Below are positions 35,401-49,829 of a DNA stretch of 64,000 nucleotides, piece after piece; the stretch's first letter is position 1, and each line of letters opens with the position of its first letter. The position numbers and the translations under genes were made by a program. Source of the DNA: Spirometra erinaceieuropaei (lineage: Eukaryota > Platyhelminthes > Cestoda > Diphyllobothriidea > Diphyllobothriidae); NCBI GenBank assembly GCA_902702965.1, contig CACRXP010000309.1:349249-413248 (forward strand). Reading direction: 5' to 3'. The notes under the pieces were generated by a model, which made no database searches, had not been told where the DNA came from, and worked only from the letters and a program-made list of their open reading frames with translations.

Positions 35401-38400
35401 ACCATTTTCTAGATTAGCATTTCTGCCGTGAAAAGGGACCTTATGTTAAATAAAGGTATTATGACGTTTGATTTTATCGACCGTGCGATGTGTTTTAAAA
35501 TTCAAGACATGGAAAAAGCGAAGAAGAGAGGCCGTAAAAAGCGACAAAACAGCTTTTTATGTATAGTCACTAGAGAAACGCGTAGATACGACGAGTTTAG
35601 GTAGCAAGGGGTTTTCTTTTACTTCACAACTTTGGTTTTTTATTTTCACAACACATTAGTTGGTTTAGTATACATTTTTTCGAGGAAAGTAATACTACAA
35701 TTGCCTGCGATAAAATGGAAATAAGGTAACTTTACGATGAACAATTGAAGTGCTGGAGGTCACGGTTTACCGATAATGTTAATTCTTTAAGGCATGATAA
35801 TTTGTTTTCTAGGTATGCCGAGAACCTATCTGCCAGAAAGTTAAGTAGGGGTAGATCCTCAAAGATGTAAAGGCCTTCTGTCTACGGGTAATTCAGCACA
35901 GATGCCACACTGTTCATTTGGCAACAATGTATGTTTTTTAGTAATATTTTCTTGATGCTGATTTCTGTAACATTTTGATCGCGATAAGGGAAGATATGTG
36001 GCAAAGCACTTGGAGCCCAGAAAATTTGTTCGTCTGCAAATTTTAAAACCTGCAAACAGCTGAGACGGGTACGATCGCAAATACTAAATTATAAGTTAAA
36101 AATGATCAGTCGATAACATATTCAAGTTTATGGTTAAGTGTTTTCAACGCACCTTTCATGCTTACATAGTTTACTTTGCAAAAATATAACTTTGCAAAAT
36201 ATAACAATACCTTAGTAAAGCTTTACTGCTAAACACATAAAGAGTGAGAGTATTTTGCTCTTTAGAATCGCCCAGATCTGAAGTAATATATATTTCTAAT
36301 AGAGAAACGCAATTGCCTTCAGCACCGCCAAATGACCAAATTGTTTTGAGTCTACTGACTCACACAAATTCTAAGAAAACGTAATATGAAGGGCCGCAAA
36401 TGTGAGGAGGAGGAGAAGGGTTCATATGCAATTAATTTACTTTATATTTCTGTATTGAAAACAATTCCTGCAAGTTTTAACTGCTATGTTCAGATAATAT
36501 GTTATTCAGTGAAGTGATTCGATAGAATACAGTTATCGTTAAAATATGAAGAGCACAGTTATTTGGATAAACATTAGGTTAAAGATAATTGGAGGGCGTG
36601 AACTTAAAGATGCATAAAATAATAACAACGCTTTACTTTGTGTTATTCCACTGAAATATCAACCAGTTTACTATAAGGCTGGGTCATTGCGACGCCAGTG
36701 CAAAAAATGAGCATTACAGGTCCACCAGGGCGTGCAAACGCAATGTGATGCACACATGCACAGCCCTAACTAGACGACAGACGCGTTAGTCCCCGGTAAT
36801 GGGCAACTGCTTACGCCTCTCGAGAATGCTGGCCTAACATAAGTTGACCTCCGCAATCTCCTTTAAATGAGCGTCAGTGCCGCTTAATAATTGTACACGT
36901 AACTCTTTTTATGTTGAAGGCTATTCATTTATTTAAATATGATTTAAGATGCTTTTTTCTAGATAATAGAAGAACGAGGGGCAGAAAAATTCATAGAATC
37001 TTTAGAAAATGCCCGCCAATCACCGCGCGTTCCATAAAACGTCTAGTTCGTAATGGGAAAACCGTTTTATTTGATTTAAGATGCAGCATAACTCAACAAA
37101 AATTCGGAGCGCGAATTAGTTATAAGCTATGTACCTAATGCCAAATATAGCCCCACCCCGTAAAGGAAAGTGCATCAAAGGAAGAGTAGCGTTAAAAGAC
37201 AATTGTTAAATGTTAATATCTAGTTGATTATACTTCTTTTTGTCAGTCAGACATGGCAACGGCTGAATTAGTCACGGCTGATTCGTTTATATAATCGCGG
37301 AACACAAAAAGATGTCTGCTTGTACGGAGATTTAAGTTTAAGTTTTTAAGCGCGAGGAGATTTTCCAGGGCACTAAAGCCGGGGGCATCGAGAAAAAAGA
37401 AGTCCAATGATTACAAGGGAAAACGCTGACTGCTGATTGTGAGCAGCTTCAACGTCCGGCAAAATTACGGTACCCATCGGACGCCGGTGAATACCATTGT
37501 AACCGAGATCATTCTTCGATTTGTCAATGAAAATATTGCTACTGGTAGCGTGTTTTCATCTAACAGACTGACTGAGCGCCGAAAGTAATTGCTGAGCTGG
37601 TCACCAGAACTCGTAAATTTGTATGAGCATTGATAGGTAAAATATGATCTCTTGCGAAATTATTAGTAAGTAGCACCAAAATGCACACCCAAATTTGACA
37701 ACCAGGTTCATTTCATAATCTTTGCTGAGAATAGGAAATTCAATATTTGACTTTTTCCGAATTTCATGCAGGCAAACTCCAAAATACCAGTTCCAGAGAA
37801 CGATACCTGTAAATGTTCCTCAATAACCTTTCGTAGCAAAACTGGTTTAAACGTGCAGCCCTGGTCCGCAACAACAGCATGGCAAGATATTTTGGTATAA
37901 CTAATAGATAGCCTTTACCAAAATACCCTGCTCCAACCTAGTCAAATTACTCCTAAAAGAAGTGATCTTCAAACATGTTTGTTTGTGTCATAAATTAACC
38001 CAGCATGCAGAAACAAAGGCAGCCCACACACTTTCCGTTTATCATTCAGAGTTCGGTCACTGCATTTCATGAATTTCATCGCCTACTACAAGAATAATAA
38101 ATTACAAAGCAGGATTAGAAATCGGTGTTTGAGGGCAGAACTATTTGTAGCAGATCTTGTAGTTCCGTGAAGCAACTGTCGACTTGAGATAAAGTTTTCA
38201 ATTGGCAAGCTTCTTTTACAGGCCAGCTGTTTCACCAAAGCATTCTTTCGTAACCTTGCTCTATGCTAGACCCAGCGTTATTCCACATTTGACTTCCTTT
38301 GCGCAGACTTTTTTCATGCCAGTGTCTGAATGAAAGATGGCGAACACACGATTCGTATTTCAGAAGCGCATAGAATAGCAGGTTTGCGGCAATTATTTCC

Positions 38401-40513
38401 ACTCCGATTGCGGTTTTAGAAATTGTTAACTTTTTTAAAATATTCTTCTTTCGGTGGCATTTTACCCCTCCCTCTTTGCACCACCAAGATAGCAGCCTCG
38501 TTTCTTGCCAGTAGGTTGTTTTTGGGGAGGATGAATTAAACAAATTCAAATCAAGGAATCCGAAAAGGCCTCCGTAACTAAGCCAAGCGCGTTATTGTTT
38601 AGGCACTAATAAATAATAAGTAATTACTAAAATATTTGGGCGACGTTATAAGCGAGGTTCTAGTTGAAAGAGCAGAAAAGTTCATATGCAGTCATTTCCA
38701 GACGTGTTAACATAGAGTGAATATACGCATTTTGCACAATTTTAACTACATAGGAAATTCCTCGTTGGATGACTACTACAAAAAACACCAGCAAATACGG
38801 TATAATAAATACGTGTTGCAAGTCCGCAGTAAAAGGGCTAATGGGCGAGTGCTAGCGATGAGACTTCCGATGTTTTTGAGGTAAAATCCAACACTATTTA
38901 GGGAATAGCATTTCAAGAAACTCTGTAAACAAGATCTTGATGTTTTAACTCGTTGCTAAAAGTTTGGTAGATGACGACCAGCCTGCAGCTGTGAGCTGAA
39001 TTAAACGCATTATGACTCATCTGTAATCGGACCCCACGTTTGCCGCCTTGATCAAGTACATTTTTTCTCACGTAAAGCTAACGGGCTGGACAATCTTGCA
39101 CTTTACTTAAACGTGCCTAGATTTTGATCTTGGCCACAGAAAGGGCAAGCAATTATTCTTCTTGAAGCGATGTTTGCATAGGGTTTTTCTTTACTTTCCA
39201 CTTAAAATCTTGGTCCCATAAATCACAACTTCTTTGCCTGTCCATTTTATTCACCGGGAAGATCGCCTGCAATAGTTTTCGAAATTAGTTTCCCCTGCGT
39301 ACTCATTTTATTGATGTAACCATGTACCTAACTACACGTTTGCTAAAAAACTTCGAAAAATCTCTCCAGTTATCAACATTAGTCCAGTCTGTTGTTCAGG
39401 AAAATATGACCATTTTACGTGCAGTATGGAGTTACCACAAGAAATGAAATTACAAATCCTTATTCACAGCTTTGTCTCACTTTGATTTTTACAAAACTCA
39501 GTTTGTCGTTAGTGCATGGCCTGAATCTGCTTCTCCGAAATGGCATCCAACAACAGTAAAGTGGCCCATCACCAAGCGTGCCAGGGGACATAATTTATTT
39601 CGGTTTTCCTATTAAGCATTCGTTAAAATGCTGTGCTGCGTCTGCAGTGTCTCACATATCAGGCGAAAAAAACTCAGAAACAAAATGGGTCTAGTTATGG
39701 ATAAAAGTTAGTATTTATGCAAATTTCCGTCATGATGCGGTTTTCGGCAGTCATTTCTGACAACCGACCCATTTCAGGAAAGTATATATGACCTAGGCAT
39801 AATTGCTTCATTGCTTAAATGTTGATCATTTATTTAGAGATTGTTTGCTGTCTAATTAAATAGCACTTTGAGGGGAAATCCGCTCTCTTTCAAGTGCTTT
39901 TTTTTCAGGATGCAACAAGACTTTTAATCTAAAAAAAGTTAAAATTGTCCAACAGAGTAGTTTGCTAATTGCACTTTTAATAAAAAATGGCGCATAGCAA
40001 TTAAAATTTCGAAAAAAGAAACCACGAAAACAAGTAAATGAAAATTATTTCAGAAGACATTTGGCAGTGTTTACAAACTCTTGGTTTGTTAAGTGTGACT
40101 GTCCATTCGAAAGTCTTCGGACCCTACGGAGGGTAAAACAACGCTTAGGCTGCTATAGTTACAATTTTTGATTTCCAATTTTACATTCATTTATATCTCC
40201 TCTCGGTTTCGAGGTAAAAGCAGCCATCAACAATTTCGAATTCATTAAATTTTGTAGTGCTGAGGCAATTTCAACAGTTGAACTTGGTGATGCAGATCCT
40301 AAACGTTAAAGTGGCAACAAAAATTTGAAACAAACTCTCAGTTTTACGTGATTTCCTAAGGCGTATACGCCGAATATTACGTAAAATGGCGGGACTTCCT
40401 AAATAAGCATATTTAACGTAGAACATAATTCTAATATAATAATATGCGGTAGATTGCACTCTGTTGGTAATAAATTGGTCCAGCAGCTTCGTTCGGTTAA
40501 ATACCCCATGCAT
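35401..40513. other. No recognisable gene
   Basis: AT-rich sequence, no frame above 105 codons (38,232-38,549 minus, no domain). A GC-rich patch at about 36,690-36,850 holds no identifiable feature. Confidence 0.4.
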
Positions 40514-40516
40514 TCA

Positions 40517-41046
40517 CATATCAGTGTCGAATGCAAAAGTATTTATTTTGGCATGTTTTGTTGCACAAAATGTGATATGCTGTTTAAAAGTATTTGGATC
40601 CATGGAATATGGCAAACCACCTAAAAGATCTCTTCCTTCCAGTGTTATGTGCAGGGAATTAGAAAGGCCTTTGAGAATTAGTCGGCATCCTGCTTCGTAC
40701 ACAGTGACATCGAGAGCATGTTTGTAAATTATTATGGTTGCAGACTCATTTTAACCAAGTGTGAACTGGCCACGCAGTCCTCACTTATGCTGATCTGTTT
40801 TTACTATATTTTCCGTGGAGCGACTTTTGCGTGTCAAATAAGGGGCAATGTTTTGAAAAGATACTCTAATACAGCCCAGGGGGATTTGGTTATGTCCAAG
40901 CCAGACCCATGCACAACATGCTCCTTTAAATACTCTGGAAGCTGCTTGTCAGGAAAGCATTGGTAAAGCCTCTCAATTAGTGCACAAATATCTGGAAGTG
41001 AGTCAAATTTAGCGTGCCTTAATTTGTTTACAACAGCGAAAACGGT
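40517..41046 (-). pseudogene. Two protein-like blocks of unknown family
   Basis: On the minus strand a 70-codon frame (41,046-40,837) reads S-L-P-D-I-C-A-L-I-E-R-L-Y, then Q-L-P-E-Y-L-K-E-H-V and S-P-W-A-V-L-E-Y-L-F-K. About 85 bp further, a 78-codon frame (40,750-40,517) reads Y-E-A-G-C-R-L-I-L-K-G-L-S-N-S-L and M-D-P-N-T-F-K. Both have the residue mix of real protein and are closed by stops. I see no convincing splice donor after the first block, so a decayed element or pseudogene is more likely than two exons. A related D-P-N-T-F-K block occurs at 49.7 kb on the same strand. I do not recognise the family. Confidence 0.3.
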
Positions 41047-41352
41047 CTACGCGAGCCTAGAAAATGATTTCCCGAGTTCACAAATGTCGAATATCCGACC
41101 TTTAGGACGCCTATGGCTAAATATGCCAGCGTCTTATTGCTGACTGTGACGACAGCAGTATTTCATTTTAGTTGGCGACGCATGCCCGCTGTCCATAGAG
41201 CGTGGCTCTCAGATGAACGGAACCCGTTTTTTTCCTGCTGACATTCCGCAGCGTGCAGGCCTTTGTTCTTCTCCCCCACCATTTCTTCCACGATAAGACG
41301 ATAATGCAGTTGAAAACTGTAAAGTTTTGCATGCCCATTTAACGAAATTCTA

Positions 41353-41366
41353 CCCCCCCCCCCCCC
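41353..41366. repeat. Poly(C) run
   Basis: Fourteen consecutive C. A simple-sequence run that could be a sequencing length error as well as real. Confidence 0.8.
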
Positions 41367-44292
41367 ATCATCCTAAACTTTATCTGCAACTGGAAGCATT
41401 CGCTGAAGAAACATTAAAGGAAAAATTCTGCCGAAAGAAAACAAACGCCGTTTGAAGTATCTTGGCATTTAAGAGGAAAGTTTACTTCAGTGTACAGAGA
41501 AAAACTGAATATGACTTTTCATAGCTTTCCGTTCACTTATAAAATCTCTTGTAAACAATGTGAATGTCCGTTACGGACCCTGATCTTGTAAATACAGTCA
41601 GCTGATAGCTGTTTTTTGTCAATTTGTCCAGCGGTAAAATACTCAAAAGCAATGAAAACGCAATTTAAATACAAATAAAAGAAAGCCTACGTTAACAATC
41701 TAGGCTTCTTTTAGGATATTTTACAAAAAATGTTTATGAATCTTGACTAGACTGGGCGTCGTTATTTAAACAGGGAAGGTGACTCCCATGGCACAAAAGG
41801 GCTTTCAGCGCTAAACTTCCTATTACAAAACCAATCCGTTATGGCCCTTAAGTTCTACACTTTCATTGTCTAAGGGTGTTTACGCCATGACTTCGGCCAA
41901 CTATATAAGCTACTTGGCACTTCAAAAACCTAAGAAGTTCCTTATGGTGCATGCGAGTTTCCACCTGTCATTACATGCAGCATATCCGCAGTGGTCGCCA
42001 GCTATATAGCTTTTTCGAGGGTACGGATTTCCTTTTAAGAGGTAGGTTTACCCAACCCAACAGCATGGCGATAAAGAAACGCCGCGCCTATAATTTCTAT
42101 TGGCTTCGCGAAGAAACTTCCCACACTATCTAGGCATTAAGGGATTGTAAACGCACTTCGTCTCTGCCACTTAAGACGGCTGTGCAGGTATAATAAACAC
42201 CTTTTAAGCAAATAGCGCATTACAACTAATAGGATAGGCAAAGGTCGTGGATTAAAGAGATTCTGTACATTAAGGAAGAACTGAGCAAAACCCCGAATTT
42301 TTGTACTTACTATGAGAAAAATCACCCAAACTTATAGAATGGCACCTTGTCACCATAAATTTATACTTTGTTAGGGATGTTATCGAGTTTTATAAAACTT
42401 TAACACTGTCCGTTTTTGCAAAAACTGGATTTCTAAAGAACAAACAGCCTACAGTATTTAAGCCTGGCCTTTCAATCTCTACTATTGACTCGCTATTCTT
42501 TCATGGAAGAGCCGATAGTCAGTTGTCTCGTGAGGGAGCATCACTATATTTTTCCAGACTTACCATCACCTTGATACTGTGAAAACTGCGTCTTAGCTGG
42601 TTATTGCAAAATTATACTCGGATATTAGAGAATTAGGAGCAGGCTGTTGATATTTGTTGGTAACTAGCCTGCATTTCAAGGTTTAGGGCTCTCAGCATCA
42701 AGCAATTCTAAAAGCATTTTTATTCAACCTAATTAGCTGACGGTTTACTTCGTCACGGTAACTTAGTCAGAACTCATCTGCAGAGCTGGTTGTACGAAAT
42801 GAGCCTTCAGTTCGTCATAATTACGATTTAGTTCTGTAAGCATCACATTTTTGCCAAGGCTCACTAAGTATTTTGAAAGTAAAGAACATTTGTTGAATAT
42901 AAGATAGGAGTTGTAAAATCAGACAGATAAAAACTTGTCGCCACCTGTCTTTGAGTTTCTTTTAGTTAAATTAATATGCCCTGTATCAATCAAATTTTGA
43001 AAAGGTAAAAAAGAAGGTGATTAACAGCTTTGAGAGGTTGCGCACCAGTGATAGAATTAACCTCAAACCGTGAATCTGATGGCATTAGGCAGAAAAAAAC
43101 CCAAGTAGATTGATTGCTTACCTTTGCAATCTGCAGCCGCTACACCTATACCCGAGTTTGCTGACTCTGCCCTGCCACTAAAGCATGTTGGATATTGCGA
43201 CTAAATTTGAGGATATGGGGTATAAGTTCGTCCGACTGAGGGTTAGTGCATGCTCAGGTAGGTATTGTCCTTGTATAAGTACTAATTGTTGAAGGCACAT
43301 CAATTGAATGACTTAACTCGCCCCTCTGGGCTTGAGTACTTGATGCCTTTCGTCTTGAACGAGTCAAGAGAGCGCTAGCCTCTGTTCGCGACGGGATTAC
43401 ACAAATACTGTTATTGCCGTTGCTGTTTCAACCATGGAGAGTAGTAAAGGAATGTAAAATAAGCCACGGAGTCTCCGGAATGAAAATGAATTGGCATCTG
43501 GCGAAAGTTTATACGAGAGCCTGTGAATATACTTAGCGCATTTCAAGATGCATATATGATACTGGATCACATCAAGTCGAGATATTAAAAATTAGCCGAA
43601 TTGGGCACTAATTTGTTACTCCCTCAGGTAGAAGTGCCGGACTTATCATTCAGCGGAAAACCCCCTCACCCTGAAAAACATACTGTCGAAATTCATAGCG
43701 AAAGACACAAATTCTTAAGCACATGGAAATTGCGGCGGACTTCTCCAACATATTTACGCCCAAGCAGTCTCCGACAATTAAAAATAAGGCACAAAGATTC
43801 AGAAGTAGATAGAGAAAGACTTCACACATATAGAACTCAGTCACGCCCCGTATCCTACGCAACGTACTGCTCAAACTTGGTATTTTATGGCTAAAAAATG
43901 CCACATGAACAGCTCTTATCTTCACATAAATCATCGTTGGGAGAGAAAAGCAAAGACCCGTCAAATTTGCGGTGTCCATAGTGAATCTAAACTTTTATTG
44001 AACTAACGCAAAGAAAGCTACGGATAGCATTATCCTTGCACTGGTGAGCTATCGTCAGAAGACAGGATCGCAAGATACATGGTCGTATCTTTATCTAATT
44101 GATCTATCGGCTGCGTCAAATTAGTCCGGTCTGGACCGGAATCCTCCAGAACACGCGGATAGCATTTAGATTCCTCAAACTCACAAACGGAAGCAAGAAC
44201 GTACTCGCTCAAGCTATTTTTTAAGAATCGTCCTGTAAGGAGACATCTTTCACTAACATCTCCGACTGTGTGAACAGCTATAACAGAAGGTT
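41367..44292. other. No recognisable gene
   Basis: Short frames only. The 97-codon frame at 43,601-43,894 (plus) follows an acceptor-like TTGTTACTCCCTCAG at 43,612-43,626, but it has no domain and no clear donor, so I do not call it an exon. Confidence 0.35.
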
Positions 44293-44537
44293 ATTACTGA
44301 CAAAGATGAGGGAGACTGGAATGGCCATTTCTGGCTTATTAGTCATCGTCAGCCTGTCACCCATAACCCCGAAGTGTGAACGTCTGGGGCTCGAAATCAG
44401 AAATTGTTGAACTTCTAACTAACAGGTCATGACTTCGAGCCCCAGGCGTTCCACACTTCGAGGTTGAGTATGACTGGCTGACGACGACTAATAAGCCAGA
44501 AATGGCCATTCCAGTCTCCCTCATCTTTGTCAGTAAT
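44293..44537. repeat. 245-bp foldback element of the HF family
   Basis: A near-perfect inverted repeat. Left arm ~44,293-44,392, right arm ~44,432-44,537, spacer about 40 bp. The arms begin with ATTACTGACAAAGATGAGGG, continue through GGCCATTTCTGGCTTATTAG and end with GGGGCTCGAA. They agree at close to nine tenths of positions. The outer ~65 bp of the arm recurs at 5.35, 57.4 and 60.5 kb. It has no coding capacity and could form a long RNA hairpin. It could be a non-autonomous foldback or MITE-like element. Confidence 0.85.
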
Positions 44538-47500
44538 TAAATTCTGCCTATATCATACGCCGCTGTGTGGTTGTTGGTTAAACTCAGAAGAGAGCCCAGA
44601 AGGCACAACAGAACGATCGGTGATTGTCACTCTACCACAGCTATAACAGTCCTATAGTCACCTGAGAGTATAGGTTATGTCCTTGGAACTAGAAATTTCA
44701 GTCATACCACCCAACAAGAACAGAAGCAGTCAAGTTGAGCGCTTTGAATGCATTAATTATGTATTTTTGTAATATCTTTGTAATGCTTTGCCTTATGACA
44801 GTTTTAATCGTAGAACCATTATCGTTTGCAAAGCAGATCTTGAAACCCCATCAGAGACGATTATTCTACGTTGTTCATCATGCCCAATATAATGCTGTTA
44901 AAAGGGTCTACAGATCATTCAGTGCATGCGACTGTGACATTGCGATCTTCATCAACAGTACAACACGTGTTCGATTATCGTTGGTGTCACTGTGCTGTTT
45001 GACTCTTATGTAAGGTGAGGGTTAAACCGCCACTACTCTACTTTTTCCTCTTTAGAGCAGCATAAATAAATTCAGGAGGGGCATTGAACTACGTTTATAA
45101 TCTTAAGTTTGTTGCAGTTCAAAATTTGGCAGTATATCCGGATAAATGTTTCATACAATTTCGCGCTGCCAGGCTATCATTTTTTACCTTAAAAAATGCA
45201 ACAAGATCATAAGCCTTTGCGAGTAGCGGCTATATATTCTTCTGAAACGAACCCTAATGGTATGATTTCACCTGCGTATTTGTCTGTTCATAAAAGACAT
45301 TCACTGGCAACCAAATAAAAACAGGATAGTTCATGTGCAAAAATTGCGATCACAGAAAATATCCCCGAATCTATTTCTAAAAAAACACCACAGAGTGGCT
45401 CGTCTATCATGGTTATTCTTCGAGCAGTCTGGTATTTTTACGATAGTAATCAGGATTTTCAAATCAGCCAGCGAACATATGCCATCTCCGTATGGGTCTG
45501 TAACGCAACACTGGTGCCATCCTAACCCTGCCTTCTTCACTCTGTAAACGGATGTCCTTAGGTGGCTGATGGAATGTTGTATGGTCATATATGTTGACGA
45601 ACTTAACGTTTTTTATGTCACTAAATAGGAATGTGCTTTCCAAATTTTGGACTGGTGCTTACCTTGGTCAAACCGTAATTCTAAGTAAACGCTTTATTGA
45701 TAGATATCAAAAATAGGGCATTTTAGGTGTCCGCCACTTTTTATGCTGCGCCATCTTAAATTCCTCTTGATGGATTTTAGGTGTTCCATTTACGTGTGCG
45801 ATGCTAACTTATTTGCAGTTTTCAGTATTTTTATGAGGAAGTCCTTTATGTGCTTACTTACAAACAAAAGACAAAGGAAACTTTTCTCAGATCTGTTTAA
45901 TTAAGGCTGGTGTTGATTATCCTTTATTCACATTACATGCGAAACAATGATAGAGCAATCTGAGGAAATTAATTTTTGACATGAACGAACCAAAGAATGC
46001 TCGAAAAAGTACATCCCTGGCAAGTAAACAATTTGATGACACCAAACAGACGAGTCCCATAAAACAGTTCCAGTATCCGTTATTGATAACGCTGACCGGA
46101 GTATGACTTTGTGTAAAGTTCTTTACCCTGTATAACTGAAGTTTCTTTGTTGCACACGCAATCGCCAGTCCAACATGAAGATGGAAACAGCTATGAAAAC
46201 ATTTCGGCCTTATTTTTAAGCGTGGGTTCACTGAATGGTTCGGCTACACTTGGGCAGAACGTGGTTTACTCGGTGAGAAATTATGCATGGAGGAATCAAG
46301 AAAACGCTTTTATGTGTCTAGAATCGACCATGCAACGTTAGCATATTTTTTCACCTCATGTAGAAAGCAGCATGTATGGCCGTAATCAAAAAATGTATTT
46401 TATCTTAATAAAACACAACGCTTGTCTTCCTAAGATTTTCTTTAACAAAAAGGGTCTTTAAAAAATGATAAACACAACCCAACATTTTGCGCGTGCTATC
46501 CTTGCCGAAAACGTGCCCTGCTCGCGGGCACCACGCGCGTTCCGCATGACTTATCCCAGTCAACAATTTATACTGGCAATGCGGCAGACCTAGGTAAAAA
46601 TGAAGAACGGAGAGTGTGTGATGCGCTATAAGAAACATTCTGATTTGCCACTACTGTAATAACCTAAAGACAACAAGAAAATTAGTTTTTGATCAAGTCG
46701 ATAATGGTTTCTTTCGAAACCGTGCGCATTCCCGAAACCCTAGAAGGCATGCTATGTGTAAATATTTAAGTACTTGAAGAAAAAAGACAAAACAGTGTAG
46801 GCAGAATGCTTTCTTCCGATCTTTTTAATAGCAATTTTCTAAGATCTTTTTTCTATTCTTACGATCCGAGGGTGGTACTGAATCTGGTTTCACCGTCAGC
46901 AAAACTAAAAACTCACTAATATATATTTCTTAGGTATGTAATTGAGTAAACCAGCACTAGTCTGCCTAGTTGCGATGATCTAGATCATGCTCCAAGCAAC
47001 ATTTCACACGAATTTTATGATAAACTATGGGACACAGGAACGGTTATTTCCATTTTATTTTTAAACTAACTAGCCAATATTCGCCTCTAGCTGGGCTCAC
47101 TAAATGTTTGGAAACGTATTTAGTTAGTCACAAGTCGATGTCTCGTTTTGACGCCATGGGATAACGCTACCGCAACGGTAGTCGAAAATATTTGTGGTCC
47201 TGCATGCTTACCGTCTTCAGATCGTCGGTAAGGGTTTTAGGATTGCTCTTCGCAGCAGGGGTGGACATCAATATTTCGCTCGCCACCAGGGCGTGTCAGT
47301 AGAACAGTCGCTCCGAGAAGACCGAGCCGAATAAAACTGCTGATTTAATCGTTAACGGTTGAGTATAGCAGCTGGACGATTACAATTACTACATGCGTGG
47401 TCCTTTTAACCACCCTTGTCTCGATCGCTAACAATGAACAGCAGTAGTGTTACTTCGAGTCAATTGTTGTTCTGCACAGCTGTTGGGGTTGCATTAAGTC

Positions 47501-49616
47501 TGCTTTAGCTCCAAAGAGAAACTGTACAAATTAGCATGGAACATGGCTGACGGAGCCTTTCACTGAACTAAATCTCAATACCCGGCCGACAGTCGCGTAC
47601 AAGCCATTGATATATTATCATATCTGTTACATATTTGAGATCAGGGAATATATGTGGTATGTGTTTGGTAGCAGTTACAAGTCACTGCAGACAATCTTAT
47701 GTTAACAATGGTTGGCTCGTCTCGGAAAACTGACTGCGACATGAAAAATCAAGAGGTGTGTTAGGTGCCCCAGTTCTGGTCGGGGACTTAATTTTCTCAT
47801 TGTAAAAAAGGAACGTGGCTTAAATTTATGGGCGTATGCTGTTGTGCTAAACAAAGAAATTTTTAAAATCATGTGACTTTGTCGTGTGCAGAACTGCGGA
47901 TCATGTAATAATGGCGCATTTACAAAGGGACTCTCGTGAAAACTTCTGATCCACACTTTCAGCGATGTCCCGTTTGGAGTTAGGAAACAACAAGTGTGGT
48001 AGTTGTAGCCGTAGATGCTGTCACGTCAGTCATCATGCCCAGTCACTTCGACTTTGCCGTGCCATTGTAACACAATGTATTGGGTACTTCTGGACGAGAT
48101 TAACGCTCCAAAACCCTACTTTAATGTGTACAAATTCACATGCAGGCAATAATTCGTATCTCGGACAATGGTCTCCCTCGTCTCTCGAGAAGGTCGGAGT
48201 CGATTTCATGTGCATTAGCACACTCCAAGCTCAAATCTCCAATTGCCATTATTACGTCCTTGGAAAAGTCAACCAATGCAAGTGAAACAGTTTGCACCGA
48301 AGAGGAAAGGCCAGGCAAGAACAAATGGAAAGCTGAAAACCATAGTTTATCTTATTTAGATTAAACTGACTACTGACCTATCGCACACATGTTTACTGAA
48401 CAATATTGATAAACACCATTAGTTATGAAGGCTACCTAAAAAAACAAACAAATACTTTCTCCAATCGTTGCGTCCTTACTTTTGCGTTCGGAAAGGATAA
48501 ACCGATGGCATAATTAAAGTGTATTGGCACATTTAAATATTGCTAAAATTTTCTTACCCTGGGTACATTAACTTACACGGGATAAAATGACACAGCATTT
48601 GCCTTAGCCGCCCGCATATAAAGGCAATGAGGGGAAAAATATTTCAAGGGCAAGGCAACGTCTTTCCAAAACCTGCTTGCTTTAGAGAAAAGCATTCAAG
48701 GTTTGTTCAGTACCAATTTTTGCTTAGTTTACAAGTAAAAGGAATAGATAGTACGAAACATATTTCCAGGTTGAGAGAGCATGATTAAATCCGATCTGGT
48801 TTTTGAACACTATTTTAGACATCTAAGTCTGAGGTCTCTAAGCAGAACAAGGTCTGGGGCGTCCAAATTAGAGTGATGTCTCAGAAACTAGGTTAAGGTT
48901 TAGCTGGGCTGAATAGTCTAACGAATACGTCAGAATGAAGGACTGGGTATGCCACTTCCCAACCTCAGGAACCTGCTTAGCTTTAAATCATCTGGCCCGA
49001 ATTCTGGCAGCATTTTCTCTTCTCGTTTAGGAGGTGAGTGTGGAACAAATGAAAGAGGCTGATGCGACAGAATTGGCCAGTAAATGCTTAGTCACTCTAA
49101 AAACTGAGGAATCAGACGTAGTCCATGTTGTGAGTCCCAAAAAATACAAAAACGAACTTCTCTGTGTAAGCTTCATAAATAGCGATCACGGTTTTTAACG
49201 ATAGACCGTTTTGAGTCTGACTGTTACGCTAAAGAGTTCCGAAGAAAAACTGTATACCTATATTTGAGTTAGGTGCTTAAATTGCCGAATTTTATGCGAC
49301 ACATTTTATGAAAAGCCATTAAAAGTGCTGCGAATAATTTTAACATTGAAATATTCAGACTTTTTCAAATACTTGTGCAGGAATCTTGACCTCATTTTCA
49401 TATCTCAGACGTCGTGAGTTCTGTACATTAGAGTTTTTCGTGTTAGTTAGTTCCTGTATAAAATAATCCTTAATGATTATGTGGCTTTTTATCTGTCGGA
49501 AACCACACGATGGTTTTAGTTATTGTCGTGTTTTTTGTTGAGTTAAGTTGACCAATATCGTTGTTTTTCCTCTTGCCGATAGCAGAAGACTGTTGTGGGC
49601 CTTTCACACTAGTCTG
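44538..49616. other. No recognisable gene
   Basis: AT-leaning sequence with no frame above 106 codons and no domain. Overlapping frames on both strands at 47,965-48,364 were examined and not assigned. A short dispersed TTTTAGGTGT(C/T)C pair sits at about 45,722 and 45,777. Confidence 0.35.
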
Positions 49617-49700
49617 TCAGGTTACGATTTGCTGATGACTCTTGTTTTGACAAGCCAGGAATCTCTTGAAAGTGTTTGGATCAAATAGAGGCGGTGCGGA
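49617..49700 (-). pseudogene. Short D-P-N-T-F-K remnant, unknown family
   Basis: Minus-strand frame ending at 49,617 with L-F-D-P-N-T-F-K-R then C-x-x-K-S-H. The same D-P-N-T-F-K, C, K-H spacing occurs in the second block at 40.5-40.75 kb. Both may come from one repeated element. The similarity is short and could be chance. Confidence 0.2.
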
Positions 49701-49829
49701 TTTATGCGAACATCTTAACAGGATATGGTAATAGGGACACCCCACCCAAGTAATAGATGTGGACCTGCACACAATTCTAGAGAGGACAAAATATTCTCGT
49801 GCTCTAACCCCAGCCATAAGCCTTATATA

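Noticed and set aside
43601..43894. 97-codon frame after an acceptor-like pyrimidine tract
   Set aside because: No donor, no domain and no neighbouring exon.
47965..48364. Cluster of overlapping open frames on both strands
   Set aside because: No motif in any of them. A weak resemblance to an endonuclease G-D segment on the minus strand lacks the neighbouring catalytic motifs.
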